A stretch of DNA of 64,000 nt from Hyphomicrobiales bacterium (GCA_900468535.1 UBTY01000018.1:47246-111245), one strand, 5' to 3'. Numbered from the stretch's first letter, positions 18,432 to 27,587 are shown. The notes: generated from the letters alone by a model not told the origin. Numbers and translations are program-made.

Positions 18432-19648
18432 TTGACAGCTTGACCTTGGCGGTCATGCCATGATCCGCGATTATGCCAGCCGCCGTGGTTACCGCGATCT
18501 CCGCCGCGACCGCGATCCGAGCGTGCACCACCCGCTTGTTGATCGCCGCTTCCGCCAGAGGTTGTCGACGCCTCTCCGTTTGTACCGGGCCGCTCATGCC
18601 GAGCCTCATGACGGTTTTGGAACCCGTGGCTCCGATCCTGATGGCTTGCGTGCTCACGACGGCTAGCCCCGGCGCCCCGGTCGTGCTTTCCATTGCCCCA
18701 TCCCGGCCGATCACCGCTGTCGGATCGCTGGCCCCAACCTCCACCTCCGCGATCATGATGACCATTCCAGCCATGCCGACCATCGCGGTCTCCACCCCAA
18801 CCGTGATGATCGCGGTCGTGATGGTGACGATCGCCGTGGCGCTCGTGCTTGTCATGGTGGTGATGGTGCTTGTCCGGCTTGTCGGGCTTATCCGGCGGCT
18901 GCACGGGAGATTGACGAAGCGGCTGTGGCTTCTGAGGCTCGGGCTGGTCTCGATCGCGGCGATCGGGCTGAATATTGGCAAGGCCGCAGCTCGTGCGGAT
19001 GCCGCCAAGTGCGCCTGACAGCAGCTGGTCGCGGGACAGGAACGGAAGCGCACGCCGGTTCCCCAGCCTCTGCAGCGTCTGCTGATCAACGGCGCGCGGA
19101 TCGCTAACGCCCCCACCCCGCGTGGCAATGACGCAGTCGCACGGCTGCTCCAATTTCTTGCAGCCGCCGGCGCCGCAGAACTCGGCCTCGCCGTTCAGAA
19201 GAACCATGGCCGTCTGGCCATTCGGGCCGACGTAAAAGTCGAAGGCCGTCCCGCGCACCCCGATCGTGCCGGCAGGGGTAACGATCGAATAGGCCGATGA
19301 AGACGAATTGCCGCTGATCCAGCGAAACGTTCCCTTCGCCGCGCGGATGGTCAGCTTCTTGACGGAACTTGCGTCGTCGTAGACGTACTTGTCGACCACC
19401 ACCGAGGAGCCGGCACCAACCGCAAGCTTTGTACCGTCGCGAAACACAAACTGTCCGAGCCCGCTGGGTGACGTCCGGATTTTTTCGTCGCGATGAACCG
19501 GCGCCTTGACGATGATCGGCCCGGCGTCGCCGGTAACCTCGGTGCGGATGAGCGTGGCTTGTCCCACCTCCTCCGCCGCATTCGAGACAAGCGGGAGGGA
19601 CAGGACGAGGCTGAAGAAGGCGGCCAGAACGCGATACGGGCGGAACAT
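18428..19648 (-). CDS. Exported FecR-domain protein with a His-rich C-terminal tail
   Basis: A 406-residue protein with a signal peptide (1-24, SNA before AEEVG). The FecR domain spans about 45-200, with KLAVGAGSSVVVD and GTIGVRGTAFDFYV (VRGT at 131-134). It has four close cysteines at 158, 163, 170 and 172. Residues 225-260 are a Pro/Lys/Gln linker. Residues 261-406 are dominated by His, Asp, Arg and Gly, with 24 histidines, including a run of five. This tail could bind metal or polyanions. It has no transmembrane anchor, so it differs from classical FecR anti-sigma proteins. Its stop overlaps that of the convergent cyclase gene by 4 bases. The domain is clear; the role is inferred. Confidence 0.88.
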   Translation of the reverse strand: MFRPYRVLAAFFSLVLSLPLVSNAAEEVGQATLIRTEVTGDAGPIIVKAPVHRDEKIRTSPSGLGQFVFRDGTKLAVGAGSSVVVDKYVYDDASSVKKLTIRAAKGTFRWISGNSSSSAYSIVTPAGTIGVRGTAFDFYVGPNGQTAMVLLNGEAEFCGAGGCKKLEQPCDCVIATRGGGVSDPRAVDQQTLQRLGNRRALPFLSRDQLLSGALGGIRTSCGLANIQPDRRDRDQPEPQKPQPLRQSPVQPPDKPDKPDKHHHHHDKHERHGDRHHHDRDHHGWGGDRDGRHGWNGHHDRGGGGWGQRSDSGDRPGWGNGKHDRGAGASRREHASHQDRSHGFQNRHEARHERPGTNGEASTTSGGSGDQQAGGARSDRGRGGDRGNHGGWHNRGSWHDRQGQAVN

Positions 19649-19806
19649 GTTTCGAGATCCCCAAGTATCTGCATTTTAGCATATGTTAATAATGATGGTC
19701 GCCTTATCCTCTTGGAGTAGCCCGTGCGGTCATGGCATCCGGCCGCCTCTTGACTTCGGCTGTCGTTCGTCCGACTTCAGTCACGACACAGCAAGGAGCA
19801 TGAACG

Positions 19807-20553
19807 ATGACCGAAGCGGCGAAGACCACAATCGACCAGAGCGAAGTGGACCGCTTCTCGGCCATGGCTGCGGAGTGGTGGAGCCCGACGGGCAAGTTCA
19901 AGCCGCTGCATAAGTTCAACCCGGTGCGGCTGGCCTACATCAGAGACAAGACGGCGGAGAATTTCGGCCGCGACGTGCGTAGCGCGCGCCCGCTGGAAGG
20001 GCTGCGGGTTCTCGATATCGGCTGCGGCGGCGGCCTTCTTTCAGAACCGGTCGCCCGCATGGGAGCCTCGGTCGTCGGTGCCGATCCGTCCGAGAAGAAC
20101 ATCGGCATCGCTTCCACCCATGCCAAGGCATCCGGTGTTCCCGTCGACTACCGCGCCGTTACGGCAGAGCAGCTTGCCGAAGCCGGCGAAACATTCGATA
20201 TCGTCCTGAACATGGAGGTCGTCGAGCACGTTGCTGATGTCGACCTGTTCATGACCACCTGCGCGCAGATGGTGCGACCCGGCGGACTGATGTTCGTCGC
20301 CACCATCAACCGGACCGTGAAGGCCGCTGCGTTGGCGATCTTTGCTGCGGAAAATATCCTGCGCTGGCTACCGCGCGGCACCCATCAGTATGAAAAGCTC
20401 GTTCGTCCGGAAGAGCTTGAAAAGCCGATGACGGAAAGCGGTCTCACGGTCATCGAGCGGACCGGCGTGTTCTTCAACCCGCTGGCGAACCAGTGGAACC
20501 TGTCGAAGGATATGGACGTCAACTACATGATGCTGGCCCGGCGCGAGGCGTGA
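19807..20553 (+). CDS. ubiG: Bifunctional ubiquinone O-methyltransferase UbiG
   Basis: A 248-residue SAM methyltransferase for both O-methylation steps of ubiquinone synthesis. The N-terminus has the family [22 protein letters not shown], followed by [19 protein letters not shown] (SAM site) and [14 protein letters not shown]. The C-terminal [10 protein letters not shown] is typical. The start ATG at 19807 has AGGAGC eight bases before it. It is transcribed alone on the plus strand, some 4.4 kb from lysC, its usual divergent neighbour, with the cyclase module between them. Confidence 0.97.
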   Translation: MTEAAKTTIDQSEVDRFSAMAAEWWSPTGKFKPLHKFNPVRLAYIRDKTAENFGRDVRSARPLEGLRVLDIGCGGGLLSEPVARMGASVVGADPSEKNIGIASTHAKASGVPVDYRAVTAEQLAEAGETFDIVLNMEVVEHVADVDLFMTTCAQMVRPGGLMFVATINRTVKAAALAIFAAENILRWLPRGTHQYEKLVRPEELEKPMTESGLTVIERTGVFFNPLANQWNLSKDMDVNYMMLARREA

Positions 20554-20584
20554 AGGCGCCGACGACCACCCGCCGAGAATTAGG

Positions 20585-21166
20585 CTAGGGCTTCAAAGTT
20601 TTGACGTGGGCGAGGAGATCGTCTTGCGTCAGGGCGTTGCGCGCCGCCAGTTCCTTGACCCGACTGCGATCAATCTCGATCTCCATCCCATCTGGCCCGA
20701 ACGGCGCCTTGAACGTAAAGGCCCGCGGACTCGGCCCGTGATCTGCCAGATGCTCGAAGCGCTCGACCGCCTCGGCCCAATCGGGCCGATGGTGAGGCCC
20801 GACCCACCAGAGAACAAGCGGCGGCCATGATGGCTTGACGTTCCAGTTGCGCGCGTGCTTCAGCGCGTCGGCATGCACTCCATCATAGCTGAACGCCATC
20901 AGCGCTTCGATATCGGCCCAGAGCGATAGGGATGATGGCGCAGTGTCGAAACCGCTGCCCTCGATGAAACGCGGAAAAACCTGCGGCCCCCAGCTTCGCA
21001 CACCCGGCTCGCCGGCATAGCCGGAACGGCCGATAAAGCCGCAAGCTCGCCGTGCCGCCTCGAAATTGGCAGGTTCGCGCAAGCGAAAGCCCTCGACAGC
21101 ATCGCTCTCGAAAGGCGCCACGTGCAAACCGAAGTTATACATCGCAAGGCGCGCTTCAGAACTCAT
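20585..21166 (-). CDS. DUF3291 family protein
   Basis: A 193-residue soluble protein. The layout fits DUF3291 (PF11695): MYNFGLHVAPF at the start, a central LWADIEALMAFSYDGVHADALKHARNW, LVLWWVGPHHRPDWAEAVERFEHLADHGPSPRAFTFKAPF, and a short helical tail. The ferredoxin-like dimeric fold is similar to antibiotic-biosynthesis monooxygenases; the function is unknown. It is the last gene of a minus-strand run with DUF1178, nitrilase, grxC and comF, starting 1 base after the DUF1178 stop. An alternative start at residue 9 would remove a short N-terminal extension. Confidence 0.75.
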   Translation of the reverse strand: MSSEARLAMYNFGLHVAPFESDAVEGFRLREPANFEAARRACGFIGRSGYAGEPGVRSWGPQVFPRFIEGSGFDTAPSSLSLWADIEALMAFSYDGVHADALKHARNWNVKPSWPPLVLWWVGPHHRPDWAEAVERFEHLADHGPSPRAFTFKAPFGPDGMEIEIDRSRVKELAARNALTQDDLLAHVKTLKP

Positions 21167-21167
21167 C

Positions 21168-21596
21168 CTAGTGCACGTCGTCGGGCAAGACTGGAAGTGC
21201 CGCGATCTCGATACCCTCGTCTACCAGAGCCTGGGCTTCGTCGAGGGTCGTTTGGCCGATGATGGCGCGCGCGTCGGCTTCGCCATAATGGATCTTTCGC
21301 GCTTCCTCGGGAAAGCCGGTACCGACATCCTCGGAATTGGCCTTGATGTTGCTGACGGCTTCTTTCAGCTTCTGGAACGCCTCGCGCTTGAGGGCATCCA
21401 TCGCCAGCGTCTGGATCTCGTCCTTCTTGCGCGCCGTCGATACGGACGGCGCCATCAATAGTTTGGAGATGGAACCGGAGCCGCAAACGGGACACTTCAG
21501 AAAGCCGGACTCGATCTGTCGATCGAAGTCGGCACTTTCGGAAAACCAGCCTTCGAACTCGTGGGCGTTTTCACAGTGAAGCGAATAACGGATCAA
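21168..21596 (-). CDS. DUF1178 family zinc-ribbon-like protein
   Basis: A 142-residue protein starting with TTG that overlaps the nitrilase stop (TTGA). The N-terminus MIRYSLHCENAHEFEGWFSESADFDRQ and CPVCGSGSISKLLMAPSV give a Cys-x2-Cys pair and an upstream Cys/His pair, a likely zinc ribbon resembling the FmdB/regulatory type. The C-terminal half (EEARKIHYGEADARAIIGQTT) is the conserved DUF1178 segment. The function is unknown. The pairing of nitrilase with DUF1178 is conserved in alphaproteobacteria. Confidence 0.9.
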   Translation of the reverse strand: MIRYSLHCENAHEFEGWFSESADFDRQIESGFLKCPVCGSGSISKLLMAPSVSTARKKDEIQTLAMDALKREAFQKLKEAVSNIKANSEDVGTGFPEEARKIHYGEADARAIIGQTTLDEAQALVDEGIEIAALPVLPDDVH

Positions 21597-22447
21597 GCTG
21601 CAACGTCTCCGGCTGCGCCCGCAACCTTCTCGATGGAAAACTCCCGAGCGTTCCGAAGGTTCGGAATTTTGTCGCGTGAGGCCTTCACTGCTGTTGTATC
21701 GATCTCGGCGATGATGACGGCCTCCCCCGCGGGGCCGGCCGAGGCGAGTACCTTGCCCCAGGGGTCGACGATCATGGAATGCCCGAAGGTCTCGCGGCCG
21801 TCTTCATGAACGCCTGCCTGCGCTGCGGCTATTACGAACATGCCATTCTCGATGGCACGGGCACGCAGCAGGATTTCCCAATGTGCCTCGCCGGTCTGCT
21901 TCGTGAAGGCGGCCGGAATCGTCATCACCTCGGCGCCGGCAACCGCCTGAGCGCGGAAGAGAGCGGGGAAGCGGACGTCGTAGCAGATGGCAAAGCCCAT
22001 CTGCCCGAACGGAAGCGACAGAACCCGCGCCTCCGACCCTGGCTGATAGGCAGCGCTTTCGCGCCAACTCTCGCCATTGTCGAGATCGACGTCGAACATG
22101 TGGATCTTGTCGTAGCGATTGAGGATGCGTCCGTCCGGTCCGAAAAGATACCCTCGGTTTGCGAGCTTTCCGTCAGCAAGCAAGATAGCGGTCGAGCCCA
22201 CATGCACGAAGATGCCGAGCTCTTTCGCCAGGGACGCAGCCGTTGCAACGATGATATCGTTGGCCTCGTCCCGCTGCAGCAGCTTTGCAGCCGCACGATC
22301 ACGCTGCAGCATTCCGGTCATTTCCGGGGTCTGCACGTAGGTCGCACCCCGGCCGGCGGCCTCCCGCACGAGCCGCGCCATCGCAGCGGCGTTCCTCTCG
22401 GGATCGACGCCGGAACACATCTGAATAGCAGCCGCCGTGAAGGTCAT
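21593..22447 (-). CDS. Carbon-nitrogen hydrolase (nitrilase superfamily, Nit1-like)
   Basis: A 284-residue amidase of the nitrilase superfamily with an intact catalytic triad: Glu42 (PEMTGM), Lys114 (YDKIHMFDVD) and Cys155 (GFAICYDVRFP). The HMFDVD stretch and length match Nit1/Nit2-type enzymes, some of which remove deaminated glutathione. That fits the neighbouring glutaredoxin gene, though the substrate here is not proven. The start ATG at 22447 lies 9 bases after the grxC stop, and the stop overlaps the DUF1178 start, so the run is tightly coupled. Confidence 0.92.
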   Translation of the reverse strand: MTFTAAAIQMCSGVDPERNAAAMARLVREAAGRGATYVQTPEMTGMLQRDRAAAKLLQRDEANDIIVATAASLAKELGIFVHVGSTAILLADGKLANRGYLFGPDGRILNRYDKIHMFDVDLDNGESWRESAAYQPGSEARVLSLPFGQMGFAICYDVRFPALFRAQAVAGAEVMTIPAAFTKQTGEAHWEILLRARAIENGMFVIAAAQAGVHEDGRETFGHSMIVDPWGKVLASAGPAGEAVIIAEIDTTAVKASRDKIPNLRNAREFSIEKVAGAAGDVAA

Positions 22448-22456
22448 CGTGTCGCC

Positions 22457-22714
22457 TCAGGCCGCGAGCAGCGGGTCGAGCTCGCCGGCGCGGTCGAGCG
22501 CGAAGAGATCGTCACACCCGCCGACGTGCTTTTCGCCGATGAAAATCTGCGGAAAGGTCGAACGACCGTTCGACTTGCCGATCATCTCCTGCCGCAAGTC
22601 CGGGGAAAAGGTTGCATCATGCTCGACGAACGCAACGCCCTTTTCCGTCAGCAGGGACTTCGCCCGGGCGCAGTAGCCACAGGCCTGACGTGTATAAATC
22701 GTGACGGGTACCAT
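22457..22714 (-). CDS. grxC: Glutaredoxin 3
   Basis: An 85-residue dithiol glutaredoxin that reduces disulfides with glutathione. The active site is Cys12-Gly-Tyr-Cys15 (QACGYCARAK), followed by the TFPQIFIGEKHVGGCDDL glutathione-binding cis-proline and GG region. The ATG at 22714 (MVPVTIY) was chosen over 22750 because it gives the family length. It sits between comF and the nitrilase in the same orientation. Confidence 0.96.
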   Translation of the reverse strand: MVPVTIYTRQACGYCARAKSLLTEKGVAFVEHDATFSPDLRQEMIGKSNGRSTFPQIFIGEKHVGGCDDLFALDRAGELDPLLAA

Positions 22715-22746
22715 CGGGACTCCAGAAAGTTCCAGTAATCTAGGTG

Positions 22747-23514
22747 TCATATAGTTTCTGAAAGGGCCCTTGCAAAGGTCAAAACCGTGATGTCTGCGGC
22801 CCCCTCCTTGCGCAACACCTTCGCTGCCGCGGCGACAGTCGCGCCCGTCGTGTAGACGTCGTCGACGAGAACCAGCCTCTTTCCGAAGACATCACCTTCG
22901 CGTCCGCGCATCAGCGAGAAGGCGCCGCGCACGTTATCCTCGCGCGCCTTCTCGCCGAGGCCGACCTGCTGCCTCGTCCGGCGGGTACGAAGCAGGGTAC
23001 CGGGCAGAAGCGGCCGATCCGATTGCGCAGCCAGATGACGGGCGAGTTCGGCTGCCTGGTTGAATTTGCGGGAAAGCATGCGGGTTCTGTGCAGGGGCAC
23101 CGGCAGGATCGCGTCGCATTCAGCAATCGCCTCTCCACCTGCCCTTCGCATCCAGCCGGCCATCATCGGCGCAAGGTCCGTCCGGTCTCGGTATTTCAAG
23201 GCGTGCACAAGACGGCGCACCGCGTCATCGTGGAAGGCTGCCGACCGCAGCCTGTCGAAAGGAGGCGGATTGGCAATCGCCGCAGCGCTGATGATACCCG
23301 GACCAAGATCATGCGAGAACGGAATGCCGAGGATCTCGCAGTAGGGACGCTCGATGAAGCGAATGGCGGACCAGCATTTCGGGCAGACGCCTCGATGGCC
23401 GCCGGTCTCGACGCCGCACACGGCGCAGCTCGGCGGGTACACGAGATCCGCGACAAAGGCCAGCGGACCGAGCAATATCTGACGTAACCGCACGAAGCCC
23501 CCCTTCTGCAGCAT
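22747..23514 (-). CDS. ComF family phosphoribosyltransferase-like protein
   Basis: A 255-residue ComF-family protein. The N-terminus has a Cys-rich finger (YPPSCAVCGVETGG, GVCPKCW). The middle part binds a phosphoribosyl-type substrate region, and the classical PRPP loop VLVDDVYTTGATV lies near residue 210. Such proteins are linked to DNA uptake in competent bacteria; in rhizobia the role is unclear. The start could be GTG or ATG up to 10 residues earlier (23544); I prefer the ATG at 23514. It is divergent from the methyltransferase gene and is the first gene of the grxC run. Confidence 0.9.
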   Translation of the reverse strand: MLQKGGFVRLRQILLGPLAFVADLVYPPSCAVCGVETGGHRGVCPKCWSAIRFIERPYCEILGIPFSHDLGPGIISAAAIANPPPFDRLRSAAFHDDAVRRLVHALKYRDRTDLAPMMAGWMRRAGGEAIAECDAILPVPLHRTRMLSRKFNQAAELARHLAAQSDRPLLPGTLLRTRRTRQQVGLGEKAREDNVRGAFSLMRGREGDVFGKRLVLVDDVYTTGATVAAAAKVLRKEGAADITVLTFARALSETI

Positions 23515-23592
23515 CCTCACGACAATAGCCGCTTTCGCGCACAACGAAAATCGCCTTGCCGTACAGTCGCTGCAGGACTAAGGACGTCGGCC

Positions 23593-24477
23593 ATGGAGAT
23601 AATTTTCGACCCGGCGCGGATCGCCGCCAATCGACACCGCGCCCTGCGCAACGATGACCCGAAAGCGACCTTCCTGCTTGATATCGCGGCCGAGGAACTC
23701 GGCGAGCGCCTTGCCGTTGTCGAGCGCACGTTCGAGCACACGGTGGAACTGCATGGCGCCAACGGCGCCGCCGCCCGTGCCGCCAGAGCAACCGGCAAGA
23801 TCGGCAGCCTGACCCGCATCGAGGTCGAGCCGGCGCATCTGGACGCCTCCGATGCCTTTATCGAAGCGCCGATCGAAATTGTTCCGCTGGAACCGCAATC
23901 CGCCAATCTGATCCTGGCACCGCTCAGCCTGCACCTGACCAACGACACGCCCGGGGTCTTCGTCCAGATCCGACGCGCCCTGCGCCCGGACGGCCTCTTC
24001 CTGGCAGCCATTCCAGGCGCCGGAACGCTACAGGAACTGCGCGAGGTGCTGCTAGCAACGGAGATCGAAATGACGGGCGGTGCAAGCCCGCGTGTCATTC
24101 CCTTTGCTGACGTCCGCGACGTTGGCGGGTTGATGCAGCGTGCGGGCTTTGCCCTGCCGGTTATCGATGCGGAGACCTATACGGTCCGGTATGATTCCAT
24201 CTTCCCCCTGATGCGCGACCTCAGGGCGATGGGCATGACCAATCCGCTGGCTGCACGCAGCCGCAAACCGCTGACGCGGGCATTTTTCATGAAGGCGGCG
24301 GAAATCTACGCGGAACGCTATGCCGATCCGGACGGGCGTATCCGGGCGACATTCTCGATCATTTACGTATCGGGATGGGCACCGCACGAGAGCCAGCAGA
24401 AGCCGCTACGGCCGGGATCCGCCAAAGTGCGGCTTGCCGACGCCCTCAAGGTGCAGGAACACAAGCTGAAGCAGTAA
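23593..24477 (+). CDS. SAM-dependent methyltransferase, NDUFAF5/BioC-like
   Basis: A 294-residue class I methyltransferase. It opens with MEIIFDPARIAANRHRAL, typical of the alphaproteobacterial relatives of mitochondrial NDUFAF5, a complex I assembly factor. The usual glycine-rich SAM loop is degenerate (VVERTFEHTVELHGANG), followed by NLILAPLSLHLTNDTPGVFVQIRRALRPDGLFLAAIPGAGT. The C-terminus has FSIIYVSGWAPHESQQKPLRPGSAK, a family signature. It is divergent from comF with a 78-base gap. The complex I link is inferred from family; substrate unproven. Confidence 0.85.
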   Translation: MEIIFDPARIAANRHRALRNDDPKATFLLDIAAEELGERLAVVERTFEHTVELHGANGAAARAARATGKIGSLTRIEVEPAHLDASDAFIEAPIEIVPLEPQSANLILAPLSLHLTNDTPGVFVQIRRALRPDGLFLAAIPGAGTLQELREVLLATEIEMTGGASPRVIPFADVRDVGGLMQRAGFALPVIDAETYTVRYDSIFPLMRDLRAMGMTNPLAARSRKPLTRAFFMKAAEIYAERYADPDGRIRATFSIIYVSGWAPHESQQKPLRPGSAKVRLADALKVQEHKLKQ

Positions 24478-24486
24478 GCTGCTATC

Positions 24487-24657
24487 TCAGTTTGGCGCTT
24501 TGATATTGTTGCTGACGCCGAGAAGGACGTTGGAGATGTTGCCACCAATCGCTTCGACGCCGGCAATGATACCGACCGAGATCAATGCTGCGAGCAAACC
24601 GTATTCAATTGCCGTAGTGCCACCGATATCTGCGAGAAATGCCTTCAAAATTCGCAT
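24487..24657 (-). CDS. Flp-family type IVb pilin, 56 aa
   Basis: A tiny gene, easily missed at 56 codons. The product starts MRILKAFLADIGGTTAIEYG and continues LLAALISVGIIAGVEAIGG. It shows the Flp prepilin signature: a short basic leader, a glycine cleavage point, then TAIEYGLLAALI with the conserved Glu-Tyr, and a single hydrophobic helix. A prepilin peptidase of the TadV/CpaA type should process it. No tad/cpa assembly genes lie in the window, so the pilin is orphaned here. It is downstream of, and co-oriented with, a 105-residue membrane protein. Confidence 0.88.
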   Translation of the reverse strand: MRILKAFLADIGGTTAIEYGLLAALISVGIIAGVEAIGGNISNVLLGVSNNIKAPN

Positions 24658-24704
24658 GATCCACCCTTCGGCCGCGCCGCTAATATAAACGTAGAATATC
24701 GGCC

Positions 24705-25022
24705 TCAGCAGCCCGCGCCGCTTCCATACCCTTGAACAACGCAGACCGAGCCGGGTGTCTCCTGAAGGACGCTGCGACGGATCGTATAACGCTTGCCGTT
24801 TTCGGTTTTCGGGATCGACCCTGTGGTGATCGAATCGAATTCCGACGGTGCGCTTGCGAAGACGCTGGACTTCGACTTATCGGCCAGCATCGGCGTAAGG
24901 ATCAGCGTCAGCGCGACAACTGCAGTGCCGAACAGCAAGGCAATATTCAGCACTCCGGTCTTGCGCGAGGCAGCCGAAGCCTGTTCCTTTTCTCGAACCG
25001 CTTTCCAGAAATCGTCGTCCAT
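24705..25022 (-). CDS. Single-pass membrane protein, 105 aa
   Basis: A short protein with a cytoplasmic N-terminus (MDDDFWKAVREKEQASAASRKT), one membrane helix at about 24-46 (VLNIALLFGTAVVALTLILTPML), and a 55-residue extracytoplasmic tail that ends in CVVQGYGSGAGC, two cysteines that could form a disulfide. I do not recognise the family. It lies 47 bases upstream of the Flp pilin gene on the same strand, so a role with the pilin is possible but not shown. Confidence 0.7.
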   Translation of the reverse strand: MDDDFWKAVREKEQASAASRKTGVLNIALLFGTAVVALTLILTPMLADKSKSSVFASAPSEFDSITTGSIPKTENGKRYTIRRSVLQETPGSVCVVQGYGSGAGC

Positions 25023-25145
25023 GCGTCAAGCCTTCTACACACACGCCAGTTGCTTGATTGAGGCCGATCTTTGGCAGAAGGTGTTAAACGATCTCTTAAT
25101 ATCCACACCCAAATTGGAGCAGAAGGGATTAATATTCAGAAATGT

Positions 25146-25559
25146 CTAAAGTAGATCCTGCAGAACCGGGATCAGCGGCTCATCGGCAGGCGGCATCGGG
25201 TAGTCGCGCAGCGCCTGCGGCTTCACCCACTTCAATGCCTGACCTTCCTTGCCATGCGGTACACCTTCGTAGCGACGGCAGATGTAGAGGGGCATCAGGA
25301 GATGGAATTTCTCGTAGGTATGGCTGGCAAAGCTCAGCGGCGCGAGACAGGCGATTTTCGTCGTGATGCCAAGCTCTTCGTGCAGTTCGCGCACCAGCGT
25401 CTCCTCCGGCGTTTCACCGGCCTCGACCTTGCCGCCGGGAAATTCCCACAGGCCTGCGAGCGACTTTCCTTCCGGGCGCTGCGCCAGGAGGATGCGCCCG
25501 TCAGCATCGATCAATGCGCAGGCCACCACGAGCAGTATGTTGCGCGCTTCGCCGCTCAT
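25146..25559 (-). CDS. mutT: 8-oxo-dGTP diphosphatase (MutT, Nudix)
   Basis: A 137-residue Nudix hydrolase that removes oxidised dGTP. The Nudix box at 42-64 reads GGKVEAGETPEETLVRELHEELG and is intact. AQRPEGKSLAGLWEFPGGK before it is MutT-specific. The ATG at 25559 was chosen because it overlaps the stop of the upstream acetyltransferase gene as ATGA; the longer frame from 25580 is also possible. It ends the argJ-GNAT-mutT run, conserved in rhizobia. Confidence 0.93.
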   Translation of the reverse strand: MSGEARNILLVVACALIDADGRILLAQRPEGKSLAGLWEFPGGKVEAGETPEETLVRELHEELGITTKIACLAPLSFASHTYEKFHLLMPLYICRRYEGVPHGKEGQALKWVKPQALRDYPMPPADEPLIPVLQDLL

Positions 25560-26377
25560 CGCGCCATGTCCTTGCGCCAATAGGAATAGCGGTACACTTC
25601 CTGAAAACCGAGACGCTCGTAGAGCGCAATTGCCGGATCATTCGTCGCCTTGACCTGCAGCCAGGCGCTGCGGGCGCTGCGCATGCGCGCCCAACGCAAT
25701 GCCGACGTCAGGATTTCGAGCCCCAGGCCTTCACGGCGACGTTCCCTTGCCACCGACAGCGACATGATGCCGGCAAGATCGTTATCCTGAACGCAAAGAA
25801 CGGTCGCGAGCGGCCCTGTCTGCGCATCCTCAATCATGAACAGCCCCGACGGCGGCTTGATCGCGTTGATGATTTCGGCCAACGCCGGCTTCAGCTTGCC
25901 GGAAACGCCATCGGTCGCGAGATTGGCGTCGACAAACCGGCCGATGTCATGCGTAGGCAGGTGATCCAGCGTATCCGGCAATTCTGCATGGGTAAGATCG
26001 CAGGTCATCACCACGGTCTCGTCGAACGGCGTCCACTCCAGCGACTGGACGAGATCGATCAGAACAGGAGACGCAAGCGGCGTCTGGCGCAGCACGGCCG
26101 GTCGCCCATAGGCTTCGAACTTGCGGCCGGCCTTGGCAAGCCGGATCTCGACATCGCGGTGATCCGAGGGATCGAGCGGCACGATCGAATTCAGCCTGTT
26201 CGACGGATGTCCTGCCGTAAGGCGCACCTGCCAGCTGCCGTCATACTGCACCGACGATGCCGGCCACGCCCGAAAGCCAACAGCTTCAAGCCTTCTTACA
26301 AGCGGCAGGTTTGCCTTCTTGGGTAGTGTCTGGGTCAATGAAGGATCAGCTCCGGTAGTCACCGTTGATTGCGACAT
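25556..26377 (-). CDS. GNAT family N-acetyltransferase
   Basis: A 273-residue protein whose C-terminal half is a GNAT fold: [67 protein letters not shown], including the acetyl-CoA loop (RRREGLG). The N-terminal half is a second, degenerate GNAT-like or binding region. The substrate is unknown. I chose the ATG at 26377 because it overlaps the end of argJ; an earlier start at 26419 would add 14 residues. The position between argJ and mutT is conserved. Some regard it as an ornithine- or amino-acid-related acetyltransferase, but that is unproven. Confidence 0.88.
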   Translation of the reverse strand: MSQSTVTTGADPSLTQTLPKKANLPLVRRLEAVGFRAWPASSVQYDGSWQVRLTAGHPSNRLNSIVPLDPSDHRDVEIRLAKAGRKFEAYGRPAVLRQTPLASPVLIDLVQSLEWTPFDETVVMTCDLTHAELPDTLDHLPTHDIGRFVDANLATDGVSGKLKPALAEIINAIKPPSGLFMIEDAQTGPLATVLCVQDNDLAGIMSLSVARERRREGLGLEILTSALRWARMRSARSAWLQVKATNDPAIALYERLGFQEVYRYSYWRKDMAR

Positions 26378-27587
26378 ACTCTTTCGTGAGGTCGCACGTC
26401 CAGACAGTCGCGGTACCATTTCCGAGGCCGATCTCGACCTTCACGGGAATGTCCTGCTGCTTCATCACATTGCTGGCCGCCTCTTCCGAATAGCCGGCAT
26501 CGCGTTCGCCGTTGACGGCAACACGCACGTCGCCGAACCAGATGGCCAGCCGATCGCGATCGGCCATTTCGCCTGATTTGCCGACCGCCATGACGATACG
26601 TCCCCAATTGGCATCCTCGCCGGCGGCTGCGGTCTTGACCAGAGGCGAATTGGCGATCGAAAGAGCAATCGTCTTCGCGGCGGCATCGCTTTCAGCGCCG
26701 GTCACCGTGATTTCGAGCATCTTTGTCGCGCCTTCGCCGTCACGAACCACCTGCAGAGCCAGATCCTTGAGCAGATCGTTGAGCGCGGCACGGAACGAGG
26801 CAAGGCGCGCGTCGTCGCCGTTCTCGATACGGACCTGACCATCTTCGGCGGCCGCACCCGTCGCAAACAGCATCAGCGTGTCGGATGTCGAGGTATCGCT
26901 GTCGACAGTCATCGAGTTGAACGTCGGATCAACGCCGGCGGACAGAAGCGACTGCAGCGCCGCTGGAGCGATATCCGCATCGGTCGCAACAAAGGAAAGC
27001 ATCGTTGCCATGTCGGGCGCAATCATGCCTGCGCCCTTGGCGATCCCGTTGATCGTCACCTTTACGCCGCCGATTTCGGCGCTGCGGGTCGCGACCTTCG
27101 GATAGGTGTCCGTCGTCATGATTGCCTTGGCGGCTTCGAACCAGAAGTCGCCCGTCGCATCCTTGTGCATCTGATCGAGAACGCCGGAGAACTTCGTGGC
27201 GTCAAGCGGCTCACCGATCACGCCGGTGGAAGCAAGATAGATCTCGTTCTCGCCGCAGCCGACCGCCGCTGCCGCCGACTTCGCCGTCAACGCGGTTGCC
27301 TCGCGTCCCTTCAGGCCGGTGAAGGCATTGGCGTTGCCGGAATTGACGACAACGGCGCGCGCCGAACCGTGCGGCAGGTTCGCCCTGCAGAAATCGACAG
27401 GCGCCGAAGGGCACTTTGAGCGGGTGAAAACGCCGGCGACAGCCGCCGGCTTGTCGAACACCATCATCAGCACGTCGGTGCGGTTCTTGTACTTGATCCC
27501 GGCGGAAGCCGTCGCCATCCGCACGCCGCGCAGAGCTGGCATGGAGGCATAGGATTTCGGAGCGAGCGGAGAAACAGAACCGGACAT
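26346..27587 (-). CDS. argJ: Bifunctional glutamate N-acetyltransferase / amino-acid acetyltransferase
   Basis: A 413-residue ArgJ, which recycles the acetyl group from acetylornithine to glutamate and also makes acetylglutamate from acetyl-CoA in arginine synthesis. The self-cleavage site is in [16 protein letters not shown], with Thr195 the new N-terminal nucleophile of the beta chain. [12 protein letters not shown] and [11 protein letters not shown] are further landmarks. The first ATG at 27587 fits the family length. It begins the run with GNAT and mutT and is separated from the parvulin gene by a strong hairpin. Confidence 0.97.
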   Translation of the reverse strand: MSGSVSPLAPKSYASMPALRGVRMATASAGIKYKNRTDVLMMVFDKPAAVAGVFTRSKCPSAPVDFCRANLPHGSARAVVVNSGNANAFTGLKGREATALTAKSAAAAVGCGENEIYLASTGVIGEPLDATKFSGVLDQMHKDATGDFWFEAAKAIMTTDTYPKVATRSAEIGGVKVTINGIAKGAGMIAPDMATMLSFVATDADIAPAALQSLLSAGVDPTFNSMTVDSDTSTSDTLMLFATGAAAEDGQVRIENGDDARLASFRAALNDLLKDLALQVVRDGEGATKMLEITVTGAESDAAAKTIALSIANSPLVKTAAAGEDANWGRIVMAVGKSGEMADRDRLAIWFGDVRVAVNGERDAGYSEEAASNVMKQQDIPVKVEIGLGNGTATVWTCDLTKEYVAINGDYRS

